From assembly GCF_002234675.1 (NCBI RefSeq), contig NC_019877.2, positions 3,937,041 to 4,001,040 on the forward strand: a stretch of DNA of 64,000 nt. Direction: 5' to 3'. A program made the translations under genes and the position numbers. The stretch comes from Oryzias latipes. Taxonomy: Eukaryota; Chordata; Actinopteri; Beloniformes; Adrianichthyidae. Of the stretch, positions 14,280 to 48,322 are shown one piece after another. The stretch's first letter is position 1. Every line of letters starts with the position of its first letter. Below the pieces are notes generated by a model. That model saw only the letters and a list, made by a program, of their open reading frames with translations, made no database searches and was not told where the DNA came from.

Positions 14280-14535
14280 TATAGAGTTGTTGTCTGGGTT
14301 GGTGTATAACATCATTGTGCAATCTCATTCATGGGTGTATGGAGATAAGTTGGGGGTTAGGAGAGTTAGATGTGAGGGGGGTTCTCTTATTTATTGGTGT
14401 TTCACTAGTGTTGTAGTATTTCATCCTAATGTTTTGACCTTCACTCTCACGGTTCTCATTCTTAACTTTGCTTGCAATGCATCTGTAAAAAAGGCAAGTG
14501 ACCATAAACTTTGATTGATTGATTGATTGATGCGT
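14280..14535 (+). repeat. LINE 3' tail ending in (GATT)n
   Basis: A T/G-rich segment with 'cttgcaatgcatctgt' and 'aaggcaagtgaccat' ends in a (gatt)n microsatellite at about 14,511-14,533. This is the usual form of a 5'-truncated teleost non-LTR retrotransposon tail. No reverse-transcriptase reading frame remains. Confidence 0.55.
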
Positions 14536-16933
14536 ACAAAATGCAAGGCCATTGAACGCGCATCAGAAATTAAACCAGTTTAACTTTGACCAATTAGGGA
14601 CTCAGATTTGGTAGGTTTTGGTAGTGATGTGTGGGTAGCGTCCTTTTTTAATTGATCATGGATACGGAATTATTAAGTTATATGACAGAGTTATATGACA
14701 CCAAGTCTTTAATATATCAGAATAAAGTTGTGAAAGAAAAAGTCTGAAGAAAGATTCTTGAGATTGCACCGTTTTAACATTTCGCACCAAACCTCCAACT
14801 TTGAATACGTATGCTGGTGTTGAGCAGTGACAGTCAAGTATGAGTACTGCATGCTAAAAGCATTACATGCTCTTTGTGTATGTAGCATTAAAAAAAAGGT
14901 AGCTGAGCAAGAATACTTATTCTGACTAATAGAATGACTAAGTAATAGCTGTTTATTTCTCTTTAGAAGTCTTTGGGATTTTGGTTTACTGGAGCCAGCA
15001 GGTACCTTCTGTATGAAACGCCAAGGGCAAGGGGCCACTCAGTCCAATTCACACAGACAGTCGACGACTTCTGGTTGACTCAAGCACGCGTCTATCTAAA
15101 AATGAAAATGTGTCCCATTTCCTGACAGGACAAGAGAACTAAGAGTGTACTCTGAAACTGCCAAGAGGGTCATTAGGTCAACATGACGATACGCCGATGA
15201 CTTCACTATTTCTTGACTTTTCTCTCCTATGATAGGTTGTGTGAAAAGAACTGTAATAAATGTTTTAGTTCATAAAACGCTGGACTAGGCTGGGATTTAT
15301 GTTGGATTACAGGAAAAGCGTGTGAACACAACACATGAAAAGAGAACAAAATATGTTTTTTAACACCAGATTGGAATTTTTGTTCTCCAAGTGCAAAGTT
15401 GTGTTGACAAGCATCGACCCGGAAACGTATCATCTGTAAATCCATAAACTAAAGTAAATATTAACACATAAACACAAGTTGCACATGCATGCAGAGCTCA
15501 GCGCTGCAGATGGTGACTTGGCATCTTTCACTTTGCAGCACAAAATCCCCCATCATCTTAAAAACACTATGCTTCCAACATTGATCTCACAGCACAACAA
15601 CCCCCCTAAAGTTTAATAAAGTGAATTTCGCTTCTTCTCTCCGAAAGAAGCACCCGCAGATTCAGCCTCGGAAAGGTGGACATGGAGTATTTTATCGAGA
15701 CTATGCATCCTTTCTCTGCGATTCGCTGCAGCCTAATTGTGGATGGAGTCTAATGTGTGGTCCATTTGCTTCATTAATGGGGCAGACGCTACCCGTTCAG
15801 CCAAGAAAACGACTATTGTTCCCTTTACCTTCCCGTTTTTAATGTGTAGCATTAGCCCACAGTTGTTAGTGCTAGTCCATAGTGCTTTGATGATGGTCAA
15901 ATGACAAAGTCTTAATAGAATATAGTGGGACTGGCAGGACAAAGGTGGGCAATGTTCAGCTGGATGCAGCCAATTTCTGTGTGAGAGGCTTGCCTAAAAA
16001 CCCTATTCAAAGGCCGTCTAATGCTGCTGCGTAATTAAATGTGATTACTGGAGCAGAGGGCTTTGCTCTCCCTCTCTGAGGGCCACACACAGGACTGGAG
16101 GCAGCGTGCATGCGCTCATTAAGGAGGCGCTAACAGATGTACACAAGCAACAACCACAGGCATACCCCAGAAAGCCGCCTCTCTCATCTTGACACAAATA
16201 GAGATGAAAATTTTTAAAGAGTCCACTTTTCAGGTAGAGCAAAAAAAAAAGTAGGATACTTAAAAAATCTGGTCAGTTTTCTTTTTAATAGATTTTTATG
16301 TGAATTTGATTCGTCAGCCGTGACGCTTTAAACAAACGAACGCCGCATCGTTTGTATAGAACTCTTTCAGGAAATGAAAAGCAAATACAGAACCGTGGAG
16401 TCATGTGGTTTCAAATCAAATTGAAGAAAATGTTTAAATCAGTGAAGAATGAAAACAAAAGTTACCTTCCATTCTCACACTCACCTTGTCCGTCCTGCTC
16501 TGCGGTGAGGTTTCCTGGGCAGACACGGTCCCCTGGTGATCATGGGAAATCGCGAGCATGCCGGGCTCCACAAAGGCGTCCTTTCAGTTGCCTGCATGCT
16601 TGACCTGTGCAGGGTCAGTACTCTGCTTTATGCCCCGTGACCTCTGAGTGACCTGGGGTCACTCCGACGGCCTGAGGTCAAATCCAGATGCCTGCGTCTA
16701 ATTTCACCCCAACTGGGTTATCCGTCCAAATCTGCCCTAAAATTTGGCCTCCGTCCCCTTAAAGCTACTACTACCTCTACACATAACTGAGTCCCAAAGA
16801 AATACACTCTGCAAGTCTAATTGGACTACTATGGAGGAGTGCGCACACTCAAACCCCCCCTTTCCAAACGCACACACAGAGGCCTGACCCTCTGTAACTG
16901 CACTAATACCTCATCCCGCAGCCGTTGGTCAAT

Positions 16934-17075
16934 CTTGAGGGATTAAGTGCAGAAAGACACACATGCAAACCAGATACATGCATATACATAGGTGCAAATG
17001 CACACGCACACACATGCATGAGTGCAGCAGGCCGGGCTGAGGGTCTAGCTTGAGGGATTATGTGCAGAGAGACAG
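16934..17075 (+). repeat. Imperfect direct repeat, period about 115 bp
   Basis: 'cttgagggattaagtgcag' at 16,934 recurs as 'cttgagggattatgtgcag' at 17,049, followed by similar 'aaagaca/gagaca' text and CA-rich DNA. It looks like a small local duplication in non-coding DNA. Confidence 0.6.
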
Positions 17076-18938
17076 GACCCTCCAGCCAATCAACCGGTCT
17101 GTCACATCGATTTTGAGGGGTCACTGGTGCACAATGGCCAGGGTTTTCCTGTCTTAACCTTTCTGATCATATGCGTGCACACACACACACACAAACACGC
17201 ACATACACTCAAGTGTAAGACAATACACATGAATTCAATTATTTACATTCAAAAATGTTCTAGAAAAAAATGCTTTCCAGAACATTGAGTGTTAAAGGAC
17301 CAGAGCGCTCAAGGATTAGGCATAGAAATAATGCAAAATAAAATATTCAGACGTGCATTCTCTGCTCTGCAATATCAAAATTCCCCTTCCGAGCTTCATC
17401 AGAAAAATCCTTCATCCCTGGGGGAAAATGACAACCCGGCTGGGAGAAAACTCTTAGGTCAACCACCCCCTCTTTTGTCCCACCCGGGCTCCTTCTTCTC
17501 TTTCCTGGTCAAACAACACAATGGTCAAGTATCAGAGAGGGCACCAGGCAGGCACTGTGGTGGACGGAAATAAAGCAAACTGGTTTTTCAGGTGCAAGGC
17601 CGAAAGGCTGAATGAATATTTCTTTCCGACGTCATCCGCGTTCGATTTGTGCTGTTTTAGCCTTTTGTTGCTTGTTTCCCTTTCCTGAGAGGAATATCAG
17701 AGGCGTCTGGAAAAACAGGATTTGAGCTGTTAGTCTTGTAGTTAAATAAATACAACAATGCAAAAAAAAAAAAGTGTCACAAGGAAAGTCCCCCAAAAGA
17801 CAAAAAAAAACCCCAGAAATATACATAAAAAAAACACTCTAAAAGTTTCAAAATAAAATACAGCTGGAATTTATTTTTACAGCATTCCAATAGAAAGGAG
17901 GCATTTATGCATCACTTTTCTTCATGCGATGAGATCTTCACAAAAATGTATCAGTGGCTCTACAGGTTCAGTGCAACAAATCTGATGGGAAGCGACACAT
18001 TATGGGCTCATTTTCCCCTGCTGCCTCCATAATTTGTTCCAGAAATATTACGTTAAACTCCACCCTGCAAAAAATAAATATGTTAAGGCAGGACAGGGCA
18101 ATTGTCCCTGGACATATTCATCAGAAGACAAAACACATCCCTAAATAGATGCAAAATTATCAATGAGCGACTGAATGTTTATAAAGCAGCACACAAAATA
18201 CACTAAATTGGGTTGTAATTTCAAAATAAGAAACAGAAAATGTACAACCAGAAAAAACAGAATAAGACTAATTTACAAGAAAGAAATATAAAAATTTTGT
18301 TAGAGATTGTCTTGAAATATAATTGTAAAAAAAAAGAAACAAGACTGAATATTTATATAAACTAAAAATAATTGAGTAAGAAACACTCAAGCTTGGGTCA
18401 AAATATTTGACAAAACAACTTAAAAAGTGTTGGAATTAATGAAAATTTGATTTAAAAGCACACAAAAAACAAAATATTTGTTTCAATAATAATGCAAGAG
18501 ATTAAAATAAATGTTTCATTTTGAGGAATATAATAAAACACTTAGGGAACTGGTATGTCATTTTACATTAAGAAGATATGGGCTTTTAAAAAAATTCATT
18601 CTTAGAGTGTCATTTTTTTGTGCGAAGTGTTAAAATATTATTATTTATTTAATTATGGTGTCTGTCAAAATAAAAGTAATCCATCTGTGTTTTGTGAAGA
18701 TTAGTGACAGTTTTGAGCATTTCATCACCAGTTCTGTGTCAAAATTGGTCACTTTGAAAGAACTGATGTGTACTTTGGTGTTTTAGATAAATGTGCTGAC
18801 ATCTATGGGGGAAATGGGGAAGTGTTGTTGCTTGAGTTTCTTTAGCTTGTTACATTTTTTTTGGAAACCAGTGTGGAAATTTTATAACTTAAATTTGTGG
18901 GAATTGCAACTTTTCCTAATGGAATACACATTTATTTA

Positions 18939-19020
18939 ATAATAATAATAATAAACTTTATTTATATAGCACTTTTCGAAATCCAGATTACAAAGTGCTG
19001 TACAATTAATATGAGACAAA
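18939..19020. repeat. (AAT)n plus LINE-tail-like sequence
   Basis: (aat)n is followed by 'aaactttatttatatagc' and 'acttttcgaaa'. A matching phrase occurs at about 63,810-63,845, so this is a dispersed teleost repeat end. There is no ORF. Confidence 0.55.
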
Positions 19021-20784
19021 ATCAGTATTAAAAACAGTTTAATTTAAGAAACTAAGGATACTAGGCATTCATGGTATTAATTTGCTCCTCACCTGTACAT
19101 TTGTATAAAGTGCAAATTTACAATACAAGTTGGCCTTCGCACATAAATAATTATTTAACGTTCAATCACCAAAATTCACCACCATTCAAATAGACAGGCT
19201 CCTAAACTTCACTTACCTTTGTACAAAAGAACAGGGGAACAATTCTCCATGCGATATCATGGACGCATGCAATTCTTATGCTAATCTACTGCTCACTGCA
19301 TCTTCCTTGCCAGTTTACAAAACCAAATGAGCCAAATACTAATTATTTTAGTTATATTGTTTGGTTTTTGCCATATTTCCTTTCCTTTCTTTGTACTTTC
19401 TTAAATTCATTGTCTTTTGCTCAACATAAGCGTTTGTGGCTTCTTCCACCTCCCTGCACGCTTTACTGTTTTCTTTCAATGTTCTAGTTTATGTTTTGTT
19501 TTATCTCGTCTTATGTTACGATGCTATTCCTTTGCTAAATAAAAAAAACATTAAACAAATAAAATAAAGAAAAGACATTTTTGTTAAAATGCACCCAGGA
19601 GTCTGAACAACACCAGAACACCACTTTTGTTGACACAACAATGATGAAGACAGTAGTTTTTATGCAAAGTGGTATTTATCCTTTTTTTATAGTGATTCAT
19701 AAGCCATCACACTCTTGTTAGTCCTCGTTTAACCAGCAGTATTGGCTCAGTGATGTAAAATTAGCAGAGGAAAATTAACTTCTATTGAGCCACATTATGA
19801 TTGAATTTAAACTGCATGATTGTAAGATGAAAGAATATGCATCCATATGTCTAGCTTTGAAAGCCATCTTTATTGATTTATCGTTCAAAAATTCAGATTT
19901 TTGTTTAAGGAGTCAAAAAGTTTTTCTGTTTGTTTTTATTATTTTGCAGCTTTGTGGTCCCTGACATGAAACAAGTCCTCCTTCCAGCCCCCCTGCCAGA
20001 TTGGGGTTTGTTGCCTCAGGGCAACAACATGCTGAATTTTTTTTCTTACAGTAAAATGTAGAATGAGACACAAAGATGCCAAAGTTTTATGTTCAGATCT
20101 TTGCTAGAAATTATTTAAAAAAAAAAGGCAGTTCAGAAATGATCTGCAGTGTGTTTGTATTTTTGCATCACGTCTTACTGCTTAAAATGTGTTTCTCTAG
20201 TTGAAAATTACTGTCACATTCTGTTCAGAAACTCAGACGGTATGGGCTGATTGAGTAAAACTGCTAGATGTCACATTCCTGTCATGTGGCCCCAGGTGTA
20301 CTTTTGTATCTTGGGCCCTTTCATCAGTGTCTTTCATCTAATAACATCTAGACTCTGCAGTGGCTGTTGTTGAGGATTTTAAGTTTTTGTAACAAAAGTT
20401 CCAAAAGGTCAAGTCAAAACCCAAAAAAAGGTAATTGACCACAAAATAATGATAGCCTAAGTAATTATTTATTTAAAAAAACAATGAATTAGGTTAACAT
20501 TTTTCGATTTAGGACAAAACTTTTATAAATTCAGCATAGCTTGGGCCCAAAATTGTGTGAACTTAAGACCAAGGAAGATTAAAAAATGATAATAACAATA
20601 ATTCTCTCTCAAATGTTGGGCTTACAGTGCAAAAAAGAACATAAATAGGAAAAGAAAACAAATTTAAAGAAGAAAAGTCACTAGAAAGTGGTAAAGTTAT
20701 TTGTACGTGCATCAAAATCCAGAAACAAAGAGTTCCAAAATCGTTCAAAAAGGGTAAATGAGGTTAAAAGAGATTCAATATTCA

Positions 20785-20945
20785 AGATTCAAGATTCAAG
20801 ATCAACTTTATTAATCCCCGAAGCGAAATTTAGTTGTTGTAGCAGCACCACGGAAATAGGGGGATAAAGATAAACACAAGACACAAAATATACAGGGAAG
20901 AAAAGAGGAAAAATAAAATAAAATAACAATAAAATAACTATACAG
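20785..20945 (+). repeat. LINE/SINE 3'-tail-like repeat
   Basis: An 'attcaag' microsatellite precedes 'atcaactttattaatcccc' and 'gaagcgaaattta', then A-rich sequence. It is related in wording to 1,156-1,335. Non-coding. Confidence 0.5.
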
Positions 20946-22149
20946 TCGAAAAAACTCTAGAACTCTCAAAGAGTCTCATGTACAAAAGCTAACTGTTAGA
21001 TATAATTGCTTCAAATTGAATTTTATACAGCCCAATAATTAGTATTTTTAGCCAATTCTAAGCAAATGGTTGGTATTTTTTGAATTTGTATGGCCTTAAA
21101 TTTAGTTTATTTTATTTACAGTGACAAGAAACTAGTGTTGTAAGGTGATATGACTCTTTTTAGAACAAAATGTGAACACAGTGAGAATCTTATTGTGGGT
21201 TGGCCCATCTTAACAAATCCTCACGAAAGCTAGCACTTTTTCTTAGACAATAAATCCAACTTTTTTTTAAATCCAAAATGAATGCCAGTCTAACTTGTCA
21301 ATATTTATTAAATCTTAAAATAGCATCCTTAAAAGTAAAAAAAAAAACAGTGCAATTTCAGTTTTTTTAGTTTTAAATCAAGTTTTCCTATCATCTAGTG
21401 TATGAAGCAAAAACAATTGTTTACTCATTTTAATAGGAATTTCCTTATTACTATTTTCTGGCTCTTAATGAGACAGAAATGTCTCAACTGTGCTGATTTT
21501 TAGAAAAGCTTAGAAAGGTGTAGAGCAAAGAAAAGTTAAAACAACTTCAAACTTGATAAAACATCTTCTATCTCTGCAACCAGTATCAAATAGTTTAAAG
21601 GATCTAATTGTTTGCAGAGTGTTCTGATAAGGTAAAGTATTTTGGGCACATAACCTCCGCGAGGACATGTCAGATGACTGACAGTGTTGAGCTGGTGCAT
21701 GATCAAGCCAACACTCTTTTACGGAGGTTTGACTCATGTACAGACTTAAGGCATTCTGTACTCCTCTGTACACATCTCATCTTTATGTTAATTAAAGAAA
21801 CACCAGGATGAGGAAGCTGCAGGTGGCATACTATGATGCCCTGAGTGTGTTTTATTTATTTGTTAAAAAGCCAGGTAGACGAGTGCAAGCAAATTGTTTC
21901 TTTTTGTCTTTTTATTTTTATTTATACTTACAAAATTTTTAGTACATTACAATTTGTTTTTCCCCCTGTATTATTCTATTGATTTTAGTTTGCAAATCAG
22001 GTGATTCTCAGTTTTTTTCATTCATATTTTTTTTCTTTATGTGAACAAATATCTGGGTGATTAATTTTTGCTTGTACTTCCTTAAAATTATTTATAAAGT
22101 AACTGTACTTTTACCAAAGTAACTTGATGCTCGGGTAGATTGGCCTTTA

Positions 22150-22742
22150 AAAAAACAGTTCTGCTGTTTGACCACTAGTTGGCAGCAAAGTATTTCATGA
22201 GTGAAGAATCTGCGACGACGTTTCCTTCCTCGACTGTGATCTGGACTTCCTGGATACGCGTTCCACTGTTTTCTATAGTTTTCGCGTTTTATTTAGTGGG
22301 TTTTACTTTTAAATCTTTACACACGAAGTCGGAAATTGTTACAGTAAATAATTTTTTTTTTCGAACTTCCTCATGATAACGTGAAGAGGATAACGAGGCT
22401 GGAGGAAGTGAGTGAGTTAATAAAAACACATGTTGTTCGAGTTAGCTTTTTTGGCTAATAGGTTTAAATTACTACATTATGTGTAGATTGTAGAGCTTTG
22501 TGTTTAAGTATTGGCTTTAGCTAGGATAGTTTGAAGAATGTAGACAGGCAAAAGTGTGTAAAGTCGGTTGTTTTCGTGTCTTCTCGCAGCGCCACGTCAC
22601 GCATCGACAGAGGAGACTGATTTAACCCAAGGAGGTCAGAGTGAACCACCTGAAGCCTCCAGAGAGTCCAGCCGTTCGGCTTCACTTATTTATTCGGCTT
22701 TTCCCCCTCATCAAAGCGAGGCACGATAGTTATTAGGTCAAA
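22150..22742 (+). promoter_or_regulatory. slc38a10 promoter and 5' UTR region
   Basis: This stretch directly precedes the slc38a10 start codon. A possible 5' UTR intron is suggested by a donor-like 'ggaagtgagt' near 22,408 and an acceptor-like 'ttctcgcag' near 22,588. Transcription would then start upstream of about 22,400 and the last UTR exon would begin near 22,589. No TATA box is obvious. The exact start site cannot be read from sequence alone. Confidence 0.4.
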
Positions 22743-46070
<23,328 letters not shown>

Positions 46071-46674
46071 GACAAACCCCCCAACGTCGTTGCCTTATGC
46101 TCTTTCCAGCAGAATGGCTGGAGACCGAGAACGCTTAGATGCTGTGTATTCTGAAGACAATCCAAAGAGAAACGATGTAAATATTAACTTATTTTAAGTT
46201 ACAATGGAGAAGGGGTCAACATTAAAATGTAAATACATCTATGCAAATCCTATTAAAGGTGTATTTTTATTGAGCAAATGTTATATTTAGTGTTTGGTTG
46301 AGGTTTTTGTGTGTTTCTTATTTGCTGAAGTTGTAAATGTGGATTTTTTTTTAAATACTCAGTTTCATGCTGGAGCTAAAATACACATGTTGTAGCCTTA
46401 AGGTTTAAGAAAAACTGCTCATTTGGACTGAATCTGAATTTCTCAATCATTTTCTTAGTATTTATTCCTAGTTGATGTCTTAGTGCCTTCTTGGTCCGGA
46501 TGCTGCAGCTTCAAACCCTTTTATTTATATATTAAAAAAAAACTCTGAAATATTTTGATGTTCCAAAACAACTTTTTAGAAATTTTCTTTATTTGTTAGA
46601 GGTTCAACATTCCAGATCTTGACTTTGTCCAAAAGTATTTTTCTATGTGCAATTTATTTCTGTACATAAGACCT

Positions 46675-46680
46675 AATAAA
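46675..46680 (+). terminator. slc38a10 polyadenylation signal
   Basis: AATAAA about 605 bp after the stop codon, at the end of an AT-rich 3' UTR (46,071 onward). The first suitable canonical hexamer downstream. Confidence 0.6.
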
Positions 46681-46838
46681 ATATCAACCACTGGTTAATG
46701 TTTACAGCATATACAGTTACTTTCCAGCTCCACAGAACTGCATCAGGTAAAATATTGACAGGAATCAGGGATTAGAATAAGAATAAATGATTCCACATGC
46801 GGGTTTTCAGGCTGGTTTCTCCTCTTATTTATTTGTTG

Positions 46839-47914
46839 TCATCTGCCGTGACGTTTGGCCTGAAAAACAGAACCGGATAAATGATTATCCATCACAAGCA
46901 TCCGTCCAAACCAGCAGGAAGATTTCTTCCTGATGCTTACAGCCTTCACAAAGCAGGTCTTTAGAGCCTCAAACTCTTTGGCACACAGGTCCTTCTTCAG
47001 CTCTTGTCTGCCTGCCGTTGTTGCTGCGACACACTTTCCATACGCTGCAGCCTGCAACACAACAGCTTTGTATTAAGAAAAACAAATCTCACCAAAAAGA
47101 ATAAAATTACACAAATATGGACGGTACAAAGTTTTCTTGAATTAGTTTTCCTGTAAATATTTTTTTGTTAAATACTGAAAATCTAACTTATTTGTGCAAA
47201 CAAACTTTTACATGTCTCCAAGATTTATACTTTAATGCAAATGGAGTTGAACCTTTATAATTATATTTTTAAACGTAAAAATATGTTTTAACATCGAGAA
47301 TTTTGTATAGAAATATAAAAAAATAATAGCATACCTCTAATGAGTGTCAGAATTTTAATTTTGTAGTTAGATGAACTGCTTTCCATCTATGAAACATGGT
47401 GGTGGTTGCATCATAATTTGAGTTCCTATTTACACCTGAACTTAAACAGATACTAAAGTATTTTTCAGTATCAAATAATTCCCAATGAATTAGGGGCTCA
47501 ATAAATATTCTAAAAGAGGAGTGCATGAAATGACAATTTCACACATAAATGTTCACATTTGTAACCCCAGCTGTGGTAAAACAGCTGGAAAATGCAAAGT
47601 AGAGGTTTTTATAGTCAACAGGCCAGAATGATCAGCAGTTATCTCGCAAATCTTTAGTCTCAAATTGTGCAAAACAAAGCTAGAATCCAAGAAAACAGAC
47701 AAAATAATGCCACTCTTCTACTGATGCGATATTTAGTCACCCAAAACAGTTTGTTTATTATTGCATATTTATGTACTGAATATTTTAACCAAAATAAGAT
47801 TAAGATGAAAAATACTAATTTGAGAAGGCTCACCTCGTCGGCACACTTTGAAAAGATGTCGCTGAAATTTCTCATTTTCTCCCGGCTTCTGGTCCAAACA
47901 TTTGAGCCCGACAT
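46839..47914 (-). CDS. ndufaf8: NADH dehydrogenase complex I assembly factor 8
   Basis: A small twin-CX9C mitochondrial protein. In mammals NDUFAF8 partners NDUFAF5 in building complex I. Coding exons on the minus strand: 47834-47914, 46941-47051, 46839-46859, giving 70 residues (human 74). Two CX9C motifs are visible, CADEAAAYGKC across the first splice and CAKEFEALKTC in exon 2, as expected for import and oxidative folding by the Mia40 route. AAAYGKC and CAKEFEAL closely match human AAAYGRC and CAREFEAL. The final 81-nt intron (46,860-46,940) is open and in frame; splicing it gives the human-like end CFVKAAKRHGR. The gene converges on slc38a10 and diverges from tepsin, an arrangement I recall from human 17q25.3. 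Confidence 0.92.
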
Positions 47915-48322
47915 GCTGCTATATGCATCTATGTCTTTAAACCTTAAAACACATATAGGCTTTTATTTGAGTATTAGATTAGGAATCTTAGAGCATGTTT
48001 ACGAGGAAAAAATGTCATAAAAAAGGCTTAAAATTCGTGTAAACTACGGGTAGCGCCATTTTGATGACCCTGTCATTTAAAACCTTCCCTTTCTACATTT
48101 TTAGATATTATGATTGGCTTATATTGCTGTCAATCTAAAGTGGGTGACTCCCCTCGCAGTATCTGATTCGTTGTCATCCAGTTTAAGGCGTGCCAATATC
48201 CGCCAATGAACGTAGAGGAGGACTCAAAGTAATGAGGGTGATTGGCTGCCTGTCACCTTAGCCACGCCCTCCTTATAGTAGCTTCAGAAAGATGAGGAAC
48301 CCGCGGCTACACCTGCTAAATC
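47915..48322. promoter_or_regulatory. Bidirectional ndufaf8/tepsin promoter
   Basis: Only 408 bp separate the two divergent start codons. Four CCAAT cores lie in it: inverted at 48,113-48,117, direct at 48,193-48,197 and 48,203-48,207, inverted at 48,241-48,245. Multiple CCAAT boxes (NF-Y) without TATA are characteristic of bidirectional housekeeping promoters. Confidence 0.7.

Larger units (their letters stand above)
11790..22150. other. Intergenic, no gene seen
   Basis: AT-rich DNA with an A23 run (about 12,971-12,991), a CA-rich region near 17,177, and the small repeats listed separately. No ORF shows homology that I recognise, and no set of ORF, splice sites and neighbour suggests an exon. 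It probably contains upstream regulatory DNA of slc38a10 or its divergent neighbour, but nothing specific can be pointed to. Confidence 0.6.
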
